Positions 45,522 through 55,389 of a DNA stretch of 64,000 nucleotides are shown piece by piece (positions within the stretch are counted from its first letter, which is position 1; every line of letters begins with the position of its first letter). Source of the stretch: DATGSL01 sp964645585 (GTDB lineage Bacteria; Verrucomicrobiota; Verrucomicrobiia; Opitutales; T3Sed10-336). Under the pieces are notes generated by a model. It worked only from the letters and a program-made list of their open reading frames with translations, made no database searches and was not told the origin of the DNA. The stretch spans positions 62,001 to 126,000 of the forward strand of contig CAZYAN010000001.1 in NCBI GenBank assembly GCA_964645585.1, given 5' to 3'. Position numbers and translations under genes: made by a program.

Positions 45522-45668
45522 GATGGGAGGATTTTTTACATGGCTGATTTTGGATTGCCGCATTGCGTCATGGCGGCTTGAGCGAAGCGGGCATGAGAAA
45601 AGTAATTCATGCAGGGGCAAGGCATTTCGAATTACCGTGCTCGACGATTAGAAAAGCGCTTTTCGAGG

Positions 45669-45697
45669 TTGACCGGCTGGCGATGCTCCTTTTCATT
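45669..45697 (+). promoter_or_regulatory. Possible promoter of tRNA-Ala
   Basis: TTGACC at 45669-45674 and TTCATT at 45692-45697 with a 17-base spacer, placed 17 bases before the tRNA. The -35 is good, the -10 weak. Confidence 0.35.
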
Positions 45698-45714
45698 CCA
45701 TTTCTTTCGAGAGT

Positions 45715-45790
45715 GGGGACGTAGCTCAGTTGGTAGAGCGCCACAATGGCATTGTGGAGGTCGTCGGTTCGATCCCGATCGTCTCCACCA
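45715..45790 (+). tRNA. tRNA-Ala (anticodon GGC)
   Basis: 76 bases including encoded CCA. The acceptor stem GGGGACG pairs with CGTCTCC (one G-T), the D arm contains GCTCAGTTGGTAGAGC, the anticodon stem CCACA/TGTGG encloses loop ATGGCAT with anticodon GGC, and the T arm is GTCGG TTCGATC CCGAT. All stems close. Confidence 0.96.
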
Positions 45791-45981
45791 CTTTCAAAAT
45801 GCCCTTTGCCGCGCGACGGAGGGCCGAACTATCCCGCAAATGCTCCCAGGGAAGAGCCGCGGCCCGTCGCGGAATCCGAAATGCCAGAGACCTCAGGAGA
45901 TTCCTGAACGCGGCTGGAGGCGCTGGCGGAAGCGGCGAAGTTGAGCTACTTTCGCTTCATTGCCGGGAGGGCATCGGGTCA

Positions 45982-46284
45982 ATGAAATTGGAATCCCTCA
46001 AGCTGATCACCGTCGTCGCCGAATCGCTGGTTTCCGATCGAATCATCCGTGAAATTCAGCGGCTGGGAGCGCGGGGATACACGGTTACGCCCGCTGGCGG
46101 GGAGGGCGGACGTGGCGCGAGGGCAGGGAGCCAGGAGCGGCGAAACGTTCGGATCGAAACATTGGTTGCGGCCCCGATGGCGGAAAAGATCCTGCGGCTT
46201 CTGAACGAGTATTATGTGCCGCAATACGCGGTCGTCGCATTCGTTCAGCCGGTCGATGTCATCAACGGCGATCGCTACGTGTGA
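45982..46284 (+). CDS. PII-like / SbtB-like regulatory protein
   Basis: 100 residues from ATG 45982 with ribosome site gggaggg; the frame is open further upstream through the tRNA, which cannot be coding. Ferredoxin-like GlnB fold: KLITVVAESLVSDRIIREIQ, then GARGYTVTPAGGEGGRGARA in the T-loop region and IETLVAAPMAEKILRLL. The glycine/arginine-rich T-loop followed by RNVRIE resembles the SbtB subgroup, which senses cAMP/adenine nucleotides and controls bicarbonate transport, rather than GlnB/GlnK, whose T-loop has the uridylylated Tyr. No transporter gene is adjacent. Confidence 0.75.
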   Translation: MKLESLKLITVVAESLVSDRIIREIQRLGARGYTVTPAGGEGGRGARAGSQERRNVRIETLVAAPMAEKILRLLNEYYVPQYAVVAFVQPVDVINGDRYV

Positions 46285-46298
46285 GCGACGGGCGCGGT

Positions 46299-47246
46299 TT
46301 ATTGTTGTTTTATGTATCCGCTGTAAAGTTCGTCCAATCGGGCTGTCTCGGCATCCCCTCGATGGATGAGCAGGCGGTAGCGCAGGACCGCCTCTTCGCC
46401 GGGCGCGAGCGCTATCCGTTCGTAGTGGGGCCAAGAATGTCCGAGAAATCCGTAGTGTCGGAGAATCCAGCCGGGGTGAGGGTAGCCGGGATTATCCGGA
46501 TGCTGAAATATGGCCATCCCCGCGAACTTCCCGCTGTCTTGCGCCGCTGACGAGAAATCCGCCCAGGGGGAGTCGACGTTCAGCGCGTCCTTCGAGAGTT
46601 TTCCGCGGGCCGTCACAATCGTCAGCTGGTCGCGAGTGGCATCGGGGCGGACATTGAACCCGCCGTAACCGCTGGCTTTGCTGCCGCCGATCACGACCTC
46701 GGATTCGTGAACGTTTGTGAGCTGAATGACAAAATCGATCGCTCGATGGTCGTTTTCCGCGGGATGAACGGTAACCGTGATCGTCTCCGTGATGAACGGC
46801 TCCCATTGTTCATCGAAGCGCCATCCGGCGAGAAATTGCAATTTCGCGAAATCGCCGGTCGCCTCCTTGTCTATCCACTCGATGAAAAGCTGGCGGGAGG
46901 TATTTAATTCCCAGGGGCTTGTTGAACGACCGTCGACTGCCACGACCGGCCATGTCCAGAACACGCCCCGGTGGTGCGGATGGTCTTCGGGAAAATCCTG
47001 GGTCAGCACTTCGCCGTCGAGACCGTACAGCGGATGGATGTAGTTCGATCGCCAATAGTGAGGCGCGGTCCCTTTAGGCGGATTGACCCGGCCGTATTGG
47101 TAGGTGAAGACCGGCTGGCCGTCTTCCGTGACGGTGACGCGGCTGCCGTCGTCGTCGAGAGAAAAGGCGCCCCGGGCGGGCTGGGGCGAGAAAACGAATG
47201 CGGCGCAGGCGGCGATCGCCGCGAGGGTGAAATTCGATTGATTCAT
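46299..47246 (-). CDS. Secreted DUF6807 (PmoA-like) protein
   Basis: 315 residues from ATG at 47246; a start 36 bases upstream is possible but puts extra residues before the signal peptide (about 1-25). The DUF6807 signature FPEDHPHHRGVFWTWPVV is clear, with NDHRAIDFVIQLTN and YGGFNVRPDATRD later. The Pfam family carries the historical name 'methane oxygenase PmoA', which is misleading; members in Planctomycetes and Verrucomicrobia are secreted and function is not known. Convergent with the PII-like gene, 14 bp apart. Confidence 0.8.
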   Translation of the reverse strand: MNQSNFTLAAIAACAAFVFSPQPARGAFSLDDDGSRVTVTEDGQPVFTYQYGRVNPPKGTAPHYWRSNYIHPLYGLDGEVLTQDFPEDHPHHRGVFWTWPVVAVDGRSTSPWELNTSRQLFIEWIDKEATGDFAKLQFLAGWRFDEQWEPFITETITVTVHPAENDHRAIDFVIQLTNVHESEVVIGGSKASGYGGFNVRPDATRDQLTIVTARGKLSKDALNVDSPWADFSSAAQDSGKFAGMAIFQHPDNPGYPHPGWILRHYGFLGHSWPHYERIALAPGEEAVLRYRLLIHRGDAETARLDELYSGYIKQQ

Positions 47247-47470
47247 GGCGAAGAATTGGAAGGCCGTCATTATTACAGGCAAGGGAAGGGCACCGTCGAC
47301 CGTTATCCGAAAATTTCTCGAAAACGTTGTCGCCTTTTCATTCGTGTCTAACTCGCGTTTATTGGGAAAATCCTTTTATCCGTCAAAGCAGATTCAAGCA
47401 GCTTCTGGCGCGCGCGGCTGCCGGCGCTGCCGCGCGCGCGACGGGGCACGATTCGAACGCGGTATTCAGA

Positions 47471-48211
47471 ATGATGAATGAGGATCATGGTTTGACGACG
47501 GACGATGTGCGGCGGCTTTGCGACGCGCCGGAGTTCGTCGACCATTATCGCGCGGCGCTCGAGCGAATGGGGCTGTGGCGGTCGGAGGAACTCTTGATCC
47601 GCAACCTGTTTGATCCCGAAGAGCGAATCCTCGACCTCGCGTGCGGCGCCGGCCGGGTGGCGTTTGGCCTTTGGGATCTCGGTTACCGGCACGTGGAAGG
47701 CCTGGACATCGCGCCGGAGCTGATCGAAGTGGCGCGGCGGCACGCGGAGGAAACTGGGAGAGGAGTGAAATTCCGAGTCGGTGACGCGACCGGCCTGCCG
47801 TATGCGGACGACAGTTTCAACGGCGTGCTGGCGGCGTTTGGCGGGTTGATGCAGATTCCTGGGCGCGTCCGGCGCCGAAAGGCGCTGAGCGAGATTCGGC
47901 GGGTGACGGCACCGGGCGGCCGGCTGCTCTTTACGACGCACGACCGGGAGATGGACGAATACCGTGAATTTTGGGAACGCGAGGCCGGGCGTCCGCCGCG
48001 GCCGGGATTGGAGTTTGGCGATGTCTACGAAGAAGGACCGCACGGGATGGTTTTTGTCCATGTTCCGGATCAGACTGAAGTCGAGGAGGATCTCGCCGCG
48101 GCCGGGTGGAGCGAAGTGAACACTTTTTTACGGGAGGAGGTGGCTGAGGAAGATGACGTGGTTGAGGAGCTGACGGATCCCTGCCGGTTTTGGGTCGCGT
48201 GGAATCCGTGA
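47471..48211 (+). CDS. Class I SAM-dependent methyltransferase
   Basis: 246 residues from ATG 47471; the frame extends upstream to 47327 but those residues do not look like the family. Rossmann-type fold: motif I ILDLACGAGRVAFGLWDLG, acidic residue in EGLDIAPELIEVA, motif II/III GDATGLPYADDSFNGVLAAF and ALSEIRRVTAPGGRLLFTT. Substrate unknown; a Glu-rich C-terminal helix is present. Divergent from the DUF6807 gene across 224 bp. Confidence 0.82.
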   Translation: MMNEDHGLTTDDVRRLCDAPEFVDHYRAALERMGLWRSEELLIRNLFDPEERILDLACGAGRVAFGLWDLGYRHVEGLDIAPELIEVARRHAEETGRGVKFRVGDATGLPYADDSFNGVLAAFGGLMQIPGRVRRRKALSEIRRVTAPGGRLLFTTHDREMDEYREFWEREAGRPPRPGLEFGDVYEEGPHGMVFVHVPDQTEVEEDLAAAGWSEVNTFLREEVAEEDDVVEELTDPCRFWVAWNP

Positions 48212-48352
48212 GACGGTGTTTTTTAAACAGAGACGATCGATTTGAAGAAGCTGGCCCGACATTTGCTGGAGGCGCCTTGTCCTGGAAGGAACAGCACCAG
48301 GTTGGTGCCGTCGCCCGCCAGGGATCATTGAGAACTCTGTATCTAAACCTGA

Positions 48353-49096
48353 ATGGCAACCTTGCGTATGTTGAAAAAAAATCTCTCTCGCCCTGCTCTC
48401 TCTCTCGGCGCCTTGCTCTCCTCCGCCTCGTGGCTGTCAGCGATCCTGCCGCAGCCGCTGAGCATCCAGACTGATCTGACCTACAGTTCTGAATACGTAT
48501 TTCGCGGTGTGCGCGTGGCGCAGGACTCGTTTCAGCCGAACATCGAGGCGTCGACTGGCGGGTTTTACACTGGTATTTGGGCAAATTTGCCCACCGATGC
48601 GGTCGATTCGGAGATCAACTACTATGGCGGGTACGGGTTTGCGATTCCCGCGATCGAGGAAGTCGCTTGGGACCTCGGACTGACCGTGTACCATTATCCG
48701 GACACTGGGAGCGACCGGACTCACGAGATCTATTTTGGAGGATCGCTGCAACTGCCGGGCTACCCGGCTTGGGGCGCGTCGCTTTATTATTTTCACGATT
48801 TTGATATCGAGTCGCACGTCGGCGAAGGGAAGCTGACCTACACGTGCAGCCTCGAAGGGCTCGGCCTGCCGGCGGCTCTCGATTTTGAACTCTACGGAGG
48901 CGTGCAGGGCGGCGGCACGTCCAGTGTCGACAGCTATCATTATTATGGCGGTTCGGTTGCCTTGCCGTACGCGCTGACCGACCAGTCGACGGTGACGGTT
49001 GCGCTCCGCTACGGTACAGCGGAGAAGTTCAGTTTCGGTCCGGGGCAGCGCGGGAAAAATCTGTTTTGGTCGATCGGCTACACGACCTCGCTTTGA
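48353..49096 (+). CDS. TorF-family putative outer-membrane porin
   Basis: 247 residues with an N-terminal signal peptide. Alternating aromatic/hydrophobic strands begin with [20 protein letters not shown], the usual start of the TorF/Gcw_chp family, followed by [18 protein letters not shown] and GGYGFAIP. The chain ends in [11 protein letters not shown], a beta-barrel closing strand. Probably a small outer-membrane channel. Alternative start ATG 48368. Confidence 0.82.
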   Translation: MATLRMLKKNLSRPALSLGALLSSASWLSAILPQPLSIQTDLTYSSEYVFRGVRVAQDSFQPNIEASTGGFYTGIWANLPTDAVDSEINYYGGYGFAIPAIEEVAWDLGLTVYHYPDTGSDRTHEIYFGGSLQLPGYPAWGASLYYFHDFDIESHVGEGKLTYTCSLEGLGLPAALDFELYGGVQGGGTSSVDSYHYYGGSVALPYALTDQSTVTVALRYGTAEKFSFGPGQRGKNLFWSIGYTTSL

Positions 49097-49116
49097 CTCT
49101 TGTCCGGAAAGAGAAC

Positions 49117-49159
49117 GGAGCCTGGCGCCGATCGCGGGGATCGATTGGCGCCAGGCTCC
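49117..49159. other. Perfect 13-bp inverted repeat hairpin before rplM
   Basis: GGAGCCTGGCGCC (49117-49129) and GGCGCCAGGCTCC (49147-49159) pair perfectly over a 17-base loop. No T-run follows on either strand, so it is not a standard intrinsic terminator. It lies between the porin stop and the rplM promoter and could protect the 3' end of the porin mRNA. Confidence 0.6.
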
Positions 49160-49190
49160 TGAAAGCCGCAAAAAATCCGGTGCAAAGGGA

Positions 49191-49218
49191 TTGACAGCTT
49201 GCACCGGCAATCTAGGTT
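49191..49218 (+). promoter_or_regulatory. Promoter of rplM-rpsI
   Basis: Consensus -35 TTGACA (49191-49196), 16-base spacer, -10 TAGGTT (49213-49218), ending 17 bases before the rplM ATG. The short leader leaves little space for a long 5' regulatory structure. Confidence 0.6.
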
Positions 49219-49235
49219 TGTTCCTTTTTCGATTG

Positions 49236-49664
49236 ATGAAAACCTTCTTAGCCAGAAAAGAGACGGTCGAGCCGAAATGGTATGTGATCGACGCTTCGGA
49301 CCAGGTTCTCGGGCGCCTTGCAGTCAAGATCGCCAACATCCTGCGGGGGCGCAACAAGCCGACCTACACGCCGCATGTTGACACCGGCGATTTCGTCGTG
49401 GTGATCAACGCGAACAAGGTTGCGCTGACGGGGAAGAAGGAAGAGCAGAAGAAATACATGTTCTATTCCGGCTACGTTGGCGGCGAGAGCTATCGCTCGA
49501 TCCCGGAAATGCGCGAGCGCCGTCCGGATTTCATCATCCAGCATGCGGTAAAGGGCATGTTGCCCAAGAACCGTCTCGCCCGGCAGATGCTGAAGAAGCT
49601 GAAGGTGTACGGCGGGCCCGATCACCCGCACGAATCCCAGCAACCGATTTCCCTTTCCCTGTAA
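49236..49664 (+). CDS. rplM: 50S ribosomal protein L13
   Basis: 142 residues, the standard length. The frame is open upstream but ATG 49236 matches the family start. [22 protein letters not shown] and the signature [20 protein letters not shown] are typical. Binds 23S rRNA early in 50S assembly. Followed by rpsI after 10 bases in the conserved rplM-rpsI pair. Confidence 0.97.
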   Translation: MKTFLARKETVEPKWYVIDASDQVLGRLAVKIANILRGRNKPTYTPHVDTGDFVVVINANKVALTGKKEEQKKYMFYSGYVGGESYRSIPEMRERRPDFIIQHAVKGMLPKNRLARQMLKKLKVYGGPDHPHESQQPISLSL

Positions 49665-49674
49665 GGAATAAGCG

Positions 49675-50076
49675 ATGAGCGAAAGTACGACTTCTGAATT
49701 TCTTGGCACAGGACGCCGCAAAACCGCCAGCGCGCGCGTGCGCCTGGCCGCCGGTCCGGGCGACTCCACGGTGAACGGCCGCGATCTCGCCGCTTATTTC
49801 AGGGAGGAGATGCTGGTCAACGAAGCGGTGCAGCCGCTGGTGACCGCCGAACTGAAGGACGGGATGCACTTTCGTGCGAGCGTTTCTGGCGGTGGCGTTC
49901 ACGGCCAGGCCACGGCCGTCGCCCACGGTTTGGCACGGGCGCTCCTTCAGTACAATCCCGAGCTCCGCGGCGTTTTGAAAAAGGCGGGTCATCTGACCCG
50001 TGATCCGCGCGAGCGGGAACGCAAGAAGCCGGGCCGCCCCGGCGCTCGCAAGCGCTTCCAGTTCTCGAAGCGCTGA
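49675..50076 (+). CDS. rpsI: 30S ribosomal protein S9
   Basis: 133 residues. GTGRRKTASARVRLAAGPGD at the start, VSGGGVHGQATAVAHGLARAL in the middle, and the basic C-terminal tail ending RKRFQFSKR that reaches the ribosomal P site. Ribosome site ggaataagcg upstream. Confidence 0.97.
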   Translation: MSESTTSEFLGTGRRKTASARVRLAAGPGDSTVNGRDLAAYFREEMLVNEAVQPLVTAELKDGMHFRASVSGGGVHGQATAVAHGLARALLQYNPELRGVLKKAGHLTRDPRERERKKPGRPGARKRFQFSKR

Positions 50077-50159
50077 TTGCGGCCGCCGTTTTCGGCGGGC
50101 ACCTCGCGTTTCCGGTTTCTCCATTCGTTTGGCCATCCGGCTATTTTTTGCCTATCGAC

Positions 50160-51206
50160 ATGGGAAGCTGTCCCGAATCAGGCAAGCCGACTGTTGGAAT
50201 CGTCGGCGCTTCAGGCTATTCCGGCGAACTGCTGGTGCAGCTTCTTTCACGGCACCCGCATGTCGAGCTGGCTTGCGTGACTTCGCGTCAGCACGCGGAA
50301 AAACCGGTTGCCGAAGTTATTCCGGCGTTGCGCGGCCAAGGGCTCGACCTGCGGTTTGTTGATTCCGACGCCGAAAAACTGGCCGGGGGAGACGTCGATC
50401 TCTTTTTTCTTGCTCTGCCACACGGGGTGGCAGCCGGGTTTGCCCGTCCGCTGGTGGCGGCCGGAAAGAAGGTCATCGACCTCAGCGCTGATTTCCGGCT
50501 GACATCGCCGGAATTGTACCGCACCTACTACGGCCAGGAGCATCCGGATCCCGAATTGCTCGCGCGGTCGGTTTACGTGTTGCCGGAGCTGACGGAAGGG
50601 TGGGAGAACACGCCGCTGGTCGCGTCGCCCGGCTGCTATCCGACGGGAGTCCTGGTTCCGTTGCTGCCGTTAATGCGCGCGAAACTGATTCCGGCGCGGG
50701 GCATCGTCATTTCCTCCTACAGCGGGGTGAGCGGCGCCGGACGGAAGGTCGCGGAGAGCTTCCTCTATTGCGAGCGGGCGGAGAGCAGCAAAGCATACGG
50801 ACTTCGGCGTCATCGGCATCTGTCCGAAATGGAAGAGCAGTTAAGCGCGGCGGCCGGCGAAGAGGTGGTGCTGCAATTCACGCCGCACCTCGCGCCGATG
50901 CGCCGCGGCATCGCCACGACGATTGTTGTCCCCGCCGGAGGGCGGAGCCTCGATGAGCTTTACGCCTGCTGGCGCGAGAACTACGCGGCGCGGCCGTTTG
51001 TGACCGTATTGCCTCCCGATGAAACGCCGGACACGCAGCACGTCGTCGGATCGAATCGTGTCGACATGTCGGCGGTTCTCGATGAGCGGACCGGCAACTT
51101 TATTATTACGTCGGCCGAGGACAATTTGATGAAAGGCGCTGGCGGCCAATCTGTCCAGATTATGAACCTGTGGCTCGGCTTCCCTGAGACGGCCGGGCTG
51201 CTGTGA
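50160..51206 (+). CDS. argC: N-acetyl-gamma-glutamyl-phosphate reductase
   Basis: 348 residues from ATG 50160 (a TTG four codons earlier is possible; no clear ribosome site for either). Third step of arginine synthesis, NADPH-dependent. Rossmann motif VGIVGASGYSGELLVQLL, catalytic C159 in ASPGCYPTGV, and the late VVGSNRVDMSAVLDERTGN. First gene of argC-argJ-argB. Confidence 0.95.
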   Translation: MGSCPESGKPTVGIVGASGYSGELLVQLLSRHPHVELACVTSRQHAEKPVAEVIPALRGQGLDLRFVDSDAEKLAGGDVDLFFLALPHGVAAGFARPLVAAGKKVIDLSADFRLTSPELYRTYYGQEHPDPELLARSVYVLPELTEGWENTPLVASPGCYPTGVLVPLLPLMRAKLIPARGIVISSYSGVSGAGRKVAESFLYCERAESSKAYGLRRHRHLSEMEEQLSAAAGEEVVLQFTPHLAPMRRGIATTIVVPAGGRSLDELYACWRENYAARPFVTVLPPDETPDTQHVVGSNRVDMSAVLDERTGNFIITSAEDNLMKGAGGQSVQIMNLWLGFPETAGLL

Positions 51207-51248
51207 CGACTTGGATTGGACGGCCGGGAATGGAGCGAGGGAAACGGG

Positions 51249-52481
51249 ATGGCGGTGGTAATTGAGGAAAATTCACCGGGAGTGGTAGACGTTCCCGGCT
51301 TCGTTGCCGGAGGGGCGGCTTGTGACATACGGAACAAGGGCGATCGTGAACGTCTCGATGTCGCGGTCATATTTTCGGAGCGTCCCTGCTCCGCCGCAGG
51401 CGTCTTCACGCGCAACGCGGTGAAGGCAGCGCCGGTGCGGCAATGTCAGGAGGTGCTCGCCCAGCCGGGGCCGGTTCACGGGATTATCGCGAACAGCGGA
51501 AATGCCAACGCCTGCACCGGGCGCGGCGGCTGGGAGGATGCCCGGGAGATGGCGCGCTTGGCGGCCGAGGGGTTCAAGGTCGCTCCCGAATCGGTCCTGG
51601 TTTGCTCGACCGGCCGGATCGGCGAACGTCTCCCAATGGACAAACTGGCGGCCGGGATCGCGGCGGCGACTGAACGGCTCGCGCGATCCGATGAGGAAGG
51701 ACGGCGGGCGGCTCAGGCGATTTTGACCTCGGACACCCGTCCGAAAAGCGTGACCGCCCGGTTCGAGTGGAATGGAAAAACCGTGACGGTTGCCGGGATC
51801 GCCAAGGGCGCCGGGATGATCCAGCCGAACATGGCGACCATGCTCGCGTTCTTGACCACCGACGCGGACGTCGCGCGGGAGGAATTGCAGGAGTTGCTCG
51901 CCGAAGCGGTTGACCTGACCTTCAATCGGATCACGGTCGACGGCGACATGAGCACGAACGATACCGTTCTGCTCCTCGCGAACGGCGCGTCCGGCACGCG
52001 TTTCAGCAAGTCCGACCGGGACGGCTGGGCGCTATTTCGGGAGGCGGTTTTCAAGGTCGCGGATTACTTGGCTGAGAAGATCGTTTCGGACGGCGAGAAA
52101 ATTACCAAAGTCGTCGAAGTCCTCGTCGCGGGCGCCGCGTCCGACGAGGACGCCGAGAAAGTGGCGCGCGCGATCGGCAATTCGCTTCTCGTAAAGAGTT
52201 CGTGGTATGGGAGCGACCCGAATTGGGGACGATTGGCCGACGCCGCCGGTTATTCGGGTGCCGCGTTTGACGGCGAGCGATTCGATATCTTTTATGCTGA
52301 TGTTCCGGCTGTAATCGGCGGCGAGCCGCGGCCGGAGAACCGCGAGCAGTGGAAAGAAATTGTACGCGGCGACCGTTTTTCAATAACAATCCGACTGAAC
52401 GTTCCGGGCGGTAATGGAACGTTCCGGCTTCTGGCCACCGATTTGACCGATAGCTATGTCCGTTTTAACAAAAGTGAATAA
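51249..52481 (+). CDS. argJ: Bifunctional glutamate N-acetyltransferase/amino-acid acetyltransferase
   Basis: 410 residues from ATG 51249. The autoproteolysis site is [16 protein letters not shown], with T197 the nucleophile that starts the beta chain. [11 protein letters not shown] and the DPNWGRL-like [16 protein letters not shown] are conserved. It transfers acetyl from N-acetylornithine to glutamate and, in bifunctional forms, from acetyl-CoA; which form this is cannot be decided from the sequence. Its last 26 bases overlap argB. Confidence 0.95.
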   Translation: MAVVIEENSPGVVDVPGFVAGGAACDIRNKGDRERLDVAVIFSERPCSAAGVFTRNAVKAAPVRQCQEVLAQPGPVHGIIANSGNANACTGRGGWEDAREMARLAAEGFKVAPESVLVCSTGRIGERLPMDKLAAGIAAATERLARSDEEGRRAAQAILTSDTRPKSVTARFEWNGKTVTVAGIAKGAGMIQPNMATMLAFLTTDADVAREELQELLAEAVDLTFNRITVDGDMSTNDTVLLLANGASGTRFSKSDRDGWALFREAVFKVADYLAEKIVSDGEKITKVVEVLVAGAASDEDAEKVARAIGNSLLVKSSWYGSDPNWGRLADAAGYSGAAFDGERFDIFYADVPAVIGGEPRPENREQWKEIVRGDRFSITIRLNVPGGNGTFRLLATDLTDSYVRFNKSE

Positions 52482-53364
52482 CGAAACCTTCGACCGTCTG
52501 ATCGAGAAAGCGCAGGTTCTGCTGGAGGCGCTTCCGTATATCCAGACGTTTCGCGGCTCGACTTTTGTTGTGAAATACGGCGGGAGCTTCATGGACGATC
52601 CCGATCCGGAAGTGCGGGCGCGGGTCGCGATCGATATCGTTTTTCTCGCGGCGGTAGGCATTCATGTCGTCGTCGTGCATGGCGGCGGAAAAGCCATTTC
52701 CCGCTCGATGGAGAAGGCGGGATTGAAACCGGTTTTTGCGGATGGCCTGCGCGTGACAGACGAGGAGACGATGGCGGTCGTCAAACGAACCCTCAATAAG
52801 GAGGTCAACGCCGATATCTGTCAGATGATCGAGAGCAATCTCGGGAAGCCGCACGGCATGCATGGCGACACGGTTCTGGCGTGCAGCAAATTGGAGCGCG
52901 ACGATGCCGGAAACCGGATCGATCTGGGTCTGGTCGGCGAGGTGACTGAGGTCAAAGTGAAGCTGATCAAAAAGGCTTTGCAGGACGGCTGCACGCCGGT
53001 GATTTCGCCGGTCGCGGAAGGTCTCGACGGCAAGACCTACAACGTCAACGCCGATCTCGCGGCTGCACGGGTCGCCAGCGCACTTCGCGCGCGACGCCTC
53101 GTTTTCATGAGCGATGTGCCGGGGCTGTTGCGTGATCCTTCGGATCCATCGTCCTTGATCTCAACGCTCAAGATCAGTGAGGTCGACGGTCTCAAGCAGG
53201 AAGGCGTTATCGCAAAAGGCATGGTTCCCAAAATCACCGGAGCGATTCGGGCGCTTCAGGAAGGCGTCCATCGCGTCCACTTCATCGACGGACGGATGCC
53301 GCACAGCTTGTTGCTGGAGATTTTTACCGACAAAGGCGTCGGGACCGAAATCGTCCACGGCTGA
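52456..53364 (+). CDS. argB: Acetylglutamate kinase
   Basis: 302 residues. Amino acid kinase fold: [13 protein letters not shown] with the phosphate-binding Lys, [19 protein letters not shown], and the late [17 protein letters not shown] with catalytic Lys. Phosphorylates N-acetylglutamate, the committed and often arginine-regulated step. The long overlap with argJ implies translational coupling; its last base is shared with the next start. Confidence 0.95.
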   Translation: MSVLTKVNNETFDRLIEKAQVLLEALPYIQTFRGSTFVVKYGGSFMDDPDPEVRARVAIDIVFLAAVGIHVVVVHGGGKAISRSMEKAGLKPVFADGLRVTDEETMAVVKRTLNKEVNADICQMIESNLGKPHGMHGDTVLACSKLERDDAGNRIDLGLVGEVTEVKVKLIKKALQDGCTPVISPVAEGLDGKTYNVNADLAAARVASALRARRLVFMSDVPGLLRDPSDPSSLISTLKISEVDGLKQEGVIAKGMVPKITGAIRALQEGVHRVHFIDGRMPHSLLLEIFTDKGVGTEIVHG

Positions 53365-55370
53365 TGAATCGCCTCGCGAACGAATCGAGTCTTTATCTTC
53401 GGCAGCACGCCAGCAACCCGGTTGACTGGTATCCATGGGGCGAGGAGGCCCTGGAAAAGGCGAAGGAGGAGGACAAACCGCTGCTGGTTTCGGTCGGCTA
53501 CTCGTCGTGCCATTGGTGCCACGTCATGGCTCACGAGTCATTTGAAAATGAATACATTGCCGGGTTGATGAACAAACATTTTGTTTGTATCAAAGTTGAC
53601 CGGGAGGAGCGGCCGGACCTCGATCAGATTTATATGCAGGCCGTCCAGATGATCAATCAGCACGGCGGCTGGCCGCTCAACGTTTTCTGCCTGCCAGACG
53701 GGCGGCCGTTTTTCGGCGGCACGTATTTTCCTCCGGAAGATCGCGGTCACGGCATTGTTCCTTGGCCGCAGCTCCTGATGCGCGTGGCCGATTTTTACAG
53801 GCGCGAGCGCGATCAGCTCGAAGAGAACGCGGAGAATATCATCCGAAACCTCCAGCTCCTCAATCAGCCGGTGATGGATGAAACGCGCATTGACCGGGAA
53901 ACATTGCTTGTCGCCGGCGATCGGATTTGCGCGACCCACGACGACGCGTTTGGCGGCTTCGGGCAGGCGCCGAAATTTCCGCCTTCGATGACGCTCGACT
54001 TCCTGCTGGAGCTCCGGCGCGGGGTAAGCAAGGAAAGCGATCCGAAACAGGCGGAGCGGATTGATGAAGTCATTGTGACCACCTTGAAGGCCATGGCGCA
54101 CGGCGGCATATACGATCAGATCGCCGGTGGCTTTGCCCGTTACAGCGTTGATCGCTACTGGTTGATTCCGCACTTCGAAAAGATGCTGTACGACAACGCG
54201 CTGCTGATCGATATTTACACGAAAGCGTGGCAGCGATACCGGCGTCCGATTTACGCGGCGGTCGTCGCGGAAACCATCGCCTGGGCCGAGCGCGAGATGC
54301 TCGCTCCGCACGGCTTGTTTTATTCGTCGCTCGATGCCGACACGGAAGGCGAGGAGGGAAAATTCACGGTCTGGACGCCGGCGGAGGTCGAGGAGGTCCT
54401 CGGAGCGGAAGAAGCCAAGGAATTTTGCGCCGCGTATAACATCACCGAGGCGGGCAACTTTGAAGGAATGTCGAATCCGGCGCTTGTGGAGGCGGAATGG
54501 GAAATTCGCGAACGGCTCGCACCCGCCCGGGAAAGGTTGCTCACGGCGCGGGAGAAACGGGTTCGGCCGTCGCGCGACGACAAGCAGCTCGTCTCCTGGA
54601 ACAGTTTGTTCATTCGGGCGGTCGCGGAAGCGGCATTCACGTTTGACCGGCCTGACTGGTTCCGGCGGGCGCGAACGGCGGCGGATTTTATCTGGGAGAA
54701 TCTTCGCTTTGATGGTGACCGATTGTATTCGGTTCATCATGACAAACCGTCGCTGAACGGTTATCTTGATGACTACGCGTTTTTCGGCGAAGCGCTTTTG
54801 ACGCTGGCTTCGCGCGCCGACTTCTTTGAGCGCGGCCTTGGACGGATGTATGTCGACCGGGCGGCGCGGATCGGAAAAAGTGTGATCGAATGGTTCGGCG
54901 ACCGCGAAGAGCCGGGGTTCTTCTTCACTTCGTCGGACCACGAACGGCTGGTCAGCCGGAGGAAGGAGTGGCTCGACAGCGCGGAGCCGGCCGGCAACTC
55001 CAGTTTGCTGCACCTCTTTTCCGTGCTGCATGCGATCACCGGCGAGGAGATTTTCGGCAAGGAATTCAGCCGTTTGAAAAGCGCCTACTCCGGCAACGCT
55101 CGTCAGGCGCCGAACGCCCTCGGACACGCGCTTACCGGGCTCGCGGTGGAGTTGCACGGCATCGAGGTTTTGCGGGTAAAAGACGGCGGCGGCGATTGGG
55201 CGCCGCTCGCCGCGCTGCTCCGGCAGCAGCCATGGCGGCCGCTTTATGTCCTGGCGGACGAATCGCCGGAGCAACCGTCAGGCTACCAGCTCTGTGTCGG
55301 GACGCGCTGTCTGGAGCCAGTCACAAGCGCAGAGGCGCTGGGTAGATTCTTAGTGCTGGATTTAGATTGA
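53364..55370 (+). CDS. DUF255 thioredoxin-like protein (YyaL / SPATA20 family)
   Basis: 668 residues. N-terminal thioredoxin-like DUF255 domain: [20 protein letters not shown] and [18 protein letters not shown] with a CxxC pair. Then follows an (alpha/alpha)6-barrel like N-acylglucosamine epimerases and cellobiose epimerases: [49 protein letters not shown]. Broadly conserved from bacteria to animals; molecular function is unsettled. Translationally coupled to argB, though a role in arginine synthesis is not implied. Confidence 0.92.
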   Translation: MNRLANESSLYLRQHASNPVDWYPWGEEALEKAKEEDKPLLVSVGYSSCHWCHVMAHESFENEYIAGLMNKHFVCIKVDREERPDLDQIYMQAVQMINQHGGWPLNVFCLPDGRPFFGGTYFPPEDRGHGIVPWPQLLMRVADFYRRERDQLEENAENIIRNLQLLNQPVMDETRIDRETLLVAGDRICATHDDAFGGFGQAPKFPPSMTLDFLLELRRGVSKESDPKQAERIDEVIVTTLKAMAHGGIYDQIAGGFARYSVDRYWLIPHFEKMLYDNALLIDIYTKAWQRYRRPIYAAVVAETIAWAEREMLAPHGLFYSSLDADTEGEEGKFTVWTPAEVEEVLGAEEAKEFCAAYNITEAGNFEGMSNPALVEAEWEIRERLAPARERLLTAREKRVRPSRDDKQLVSWNSLFIRAVAEAAFTFDRPDWFRRARTAADFIWENLRFDGDRLYSVHHDKPSLNGYLDDYAFFGEALLTLASRADFFERGLGRMYVDRAARIGKSVIEWFGDREEPGFFFTSSDHERLVSRRKEWLDSAEPAGNSSLLHLFSVLHAITGEEIFGKEFSRLKSAYSGNARQAPNALGHALTGLAVELHGIEVLRVKDGGGDWAPLAALLRQQPWRPLYVLADESPEQPSGYQLCVGTRCLEPVTSAEALGRFLVLDLD

Positions 55371-55389
55371 ACCCGCATTTCTTGAAGAC

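Noticed and set aside
45730..45981. Upstream extension of the PII-like gene
   Set aside because: The open frame runs through the tRNA-Ala gene and its translation is not family-like; ATG 45982 has a ribosome site and matches the PII start.
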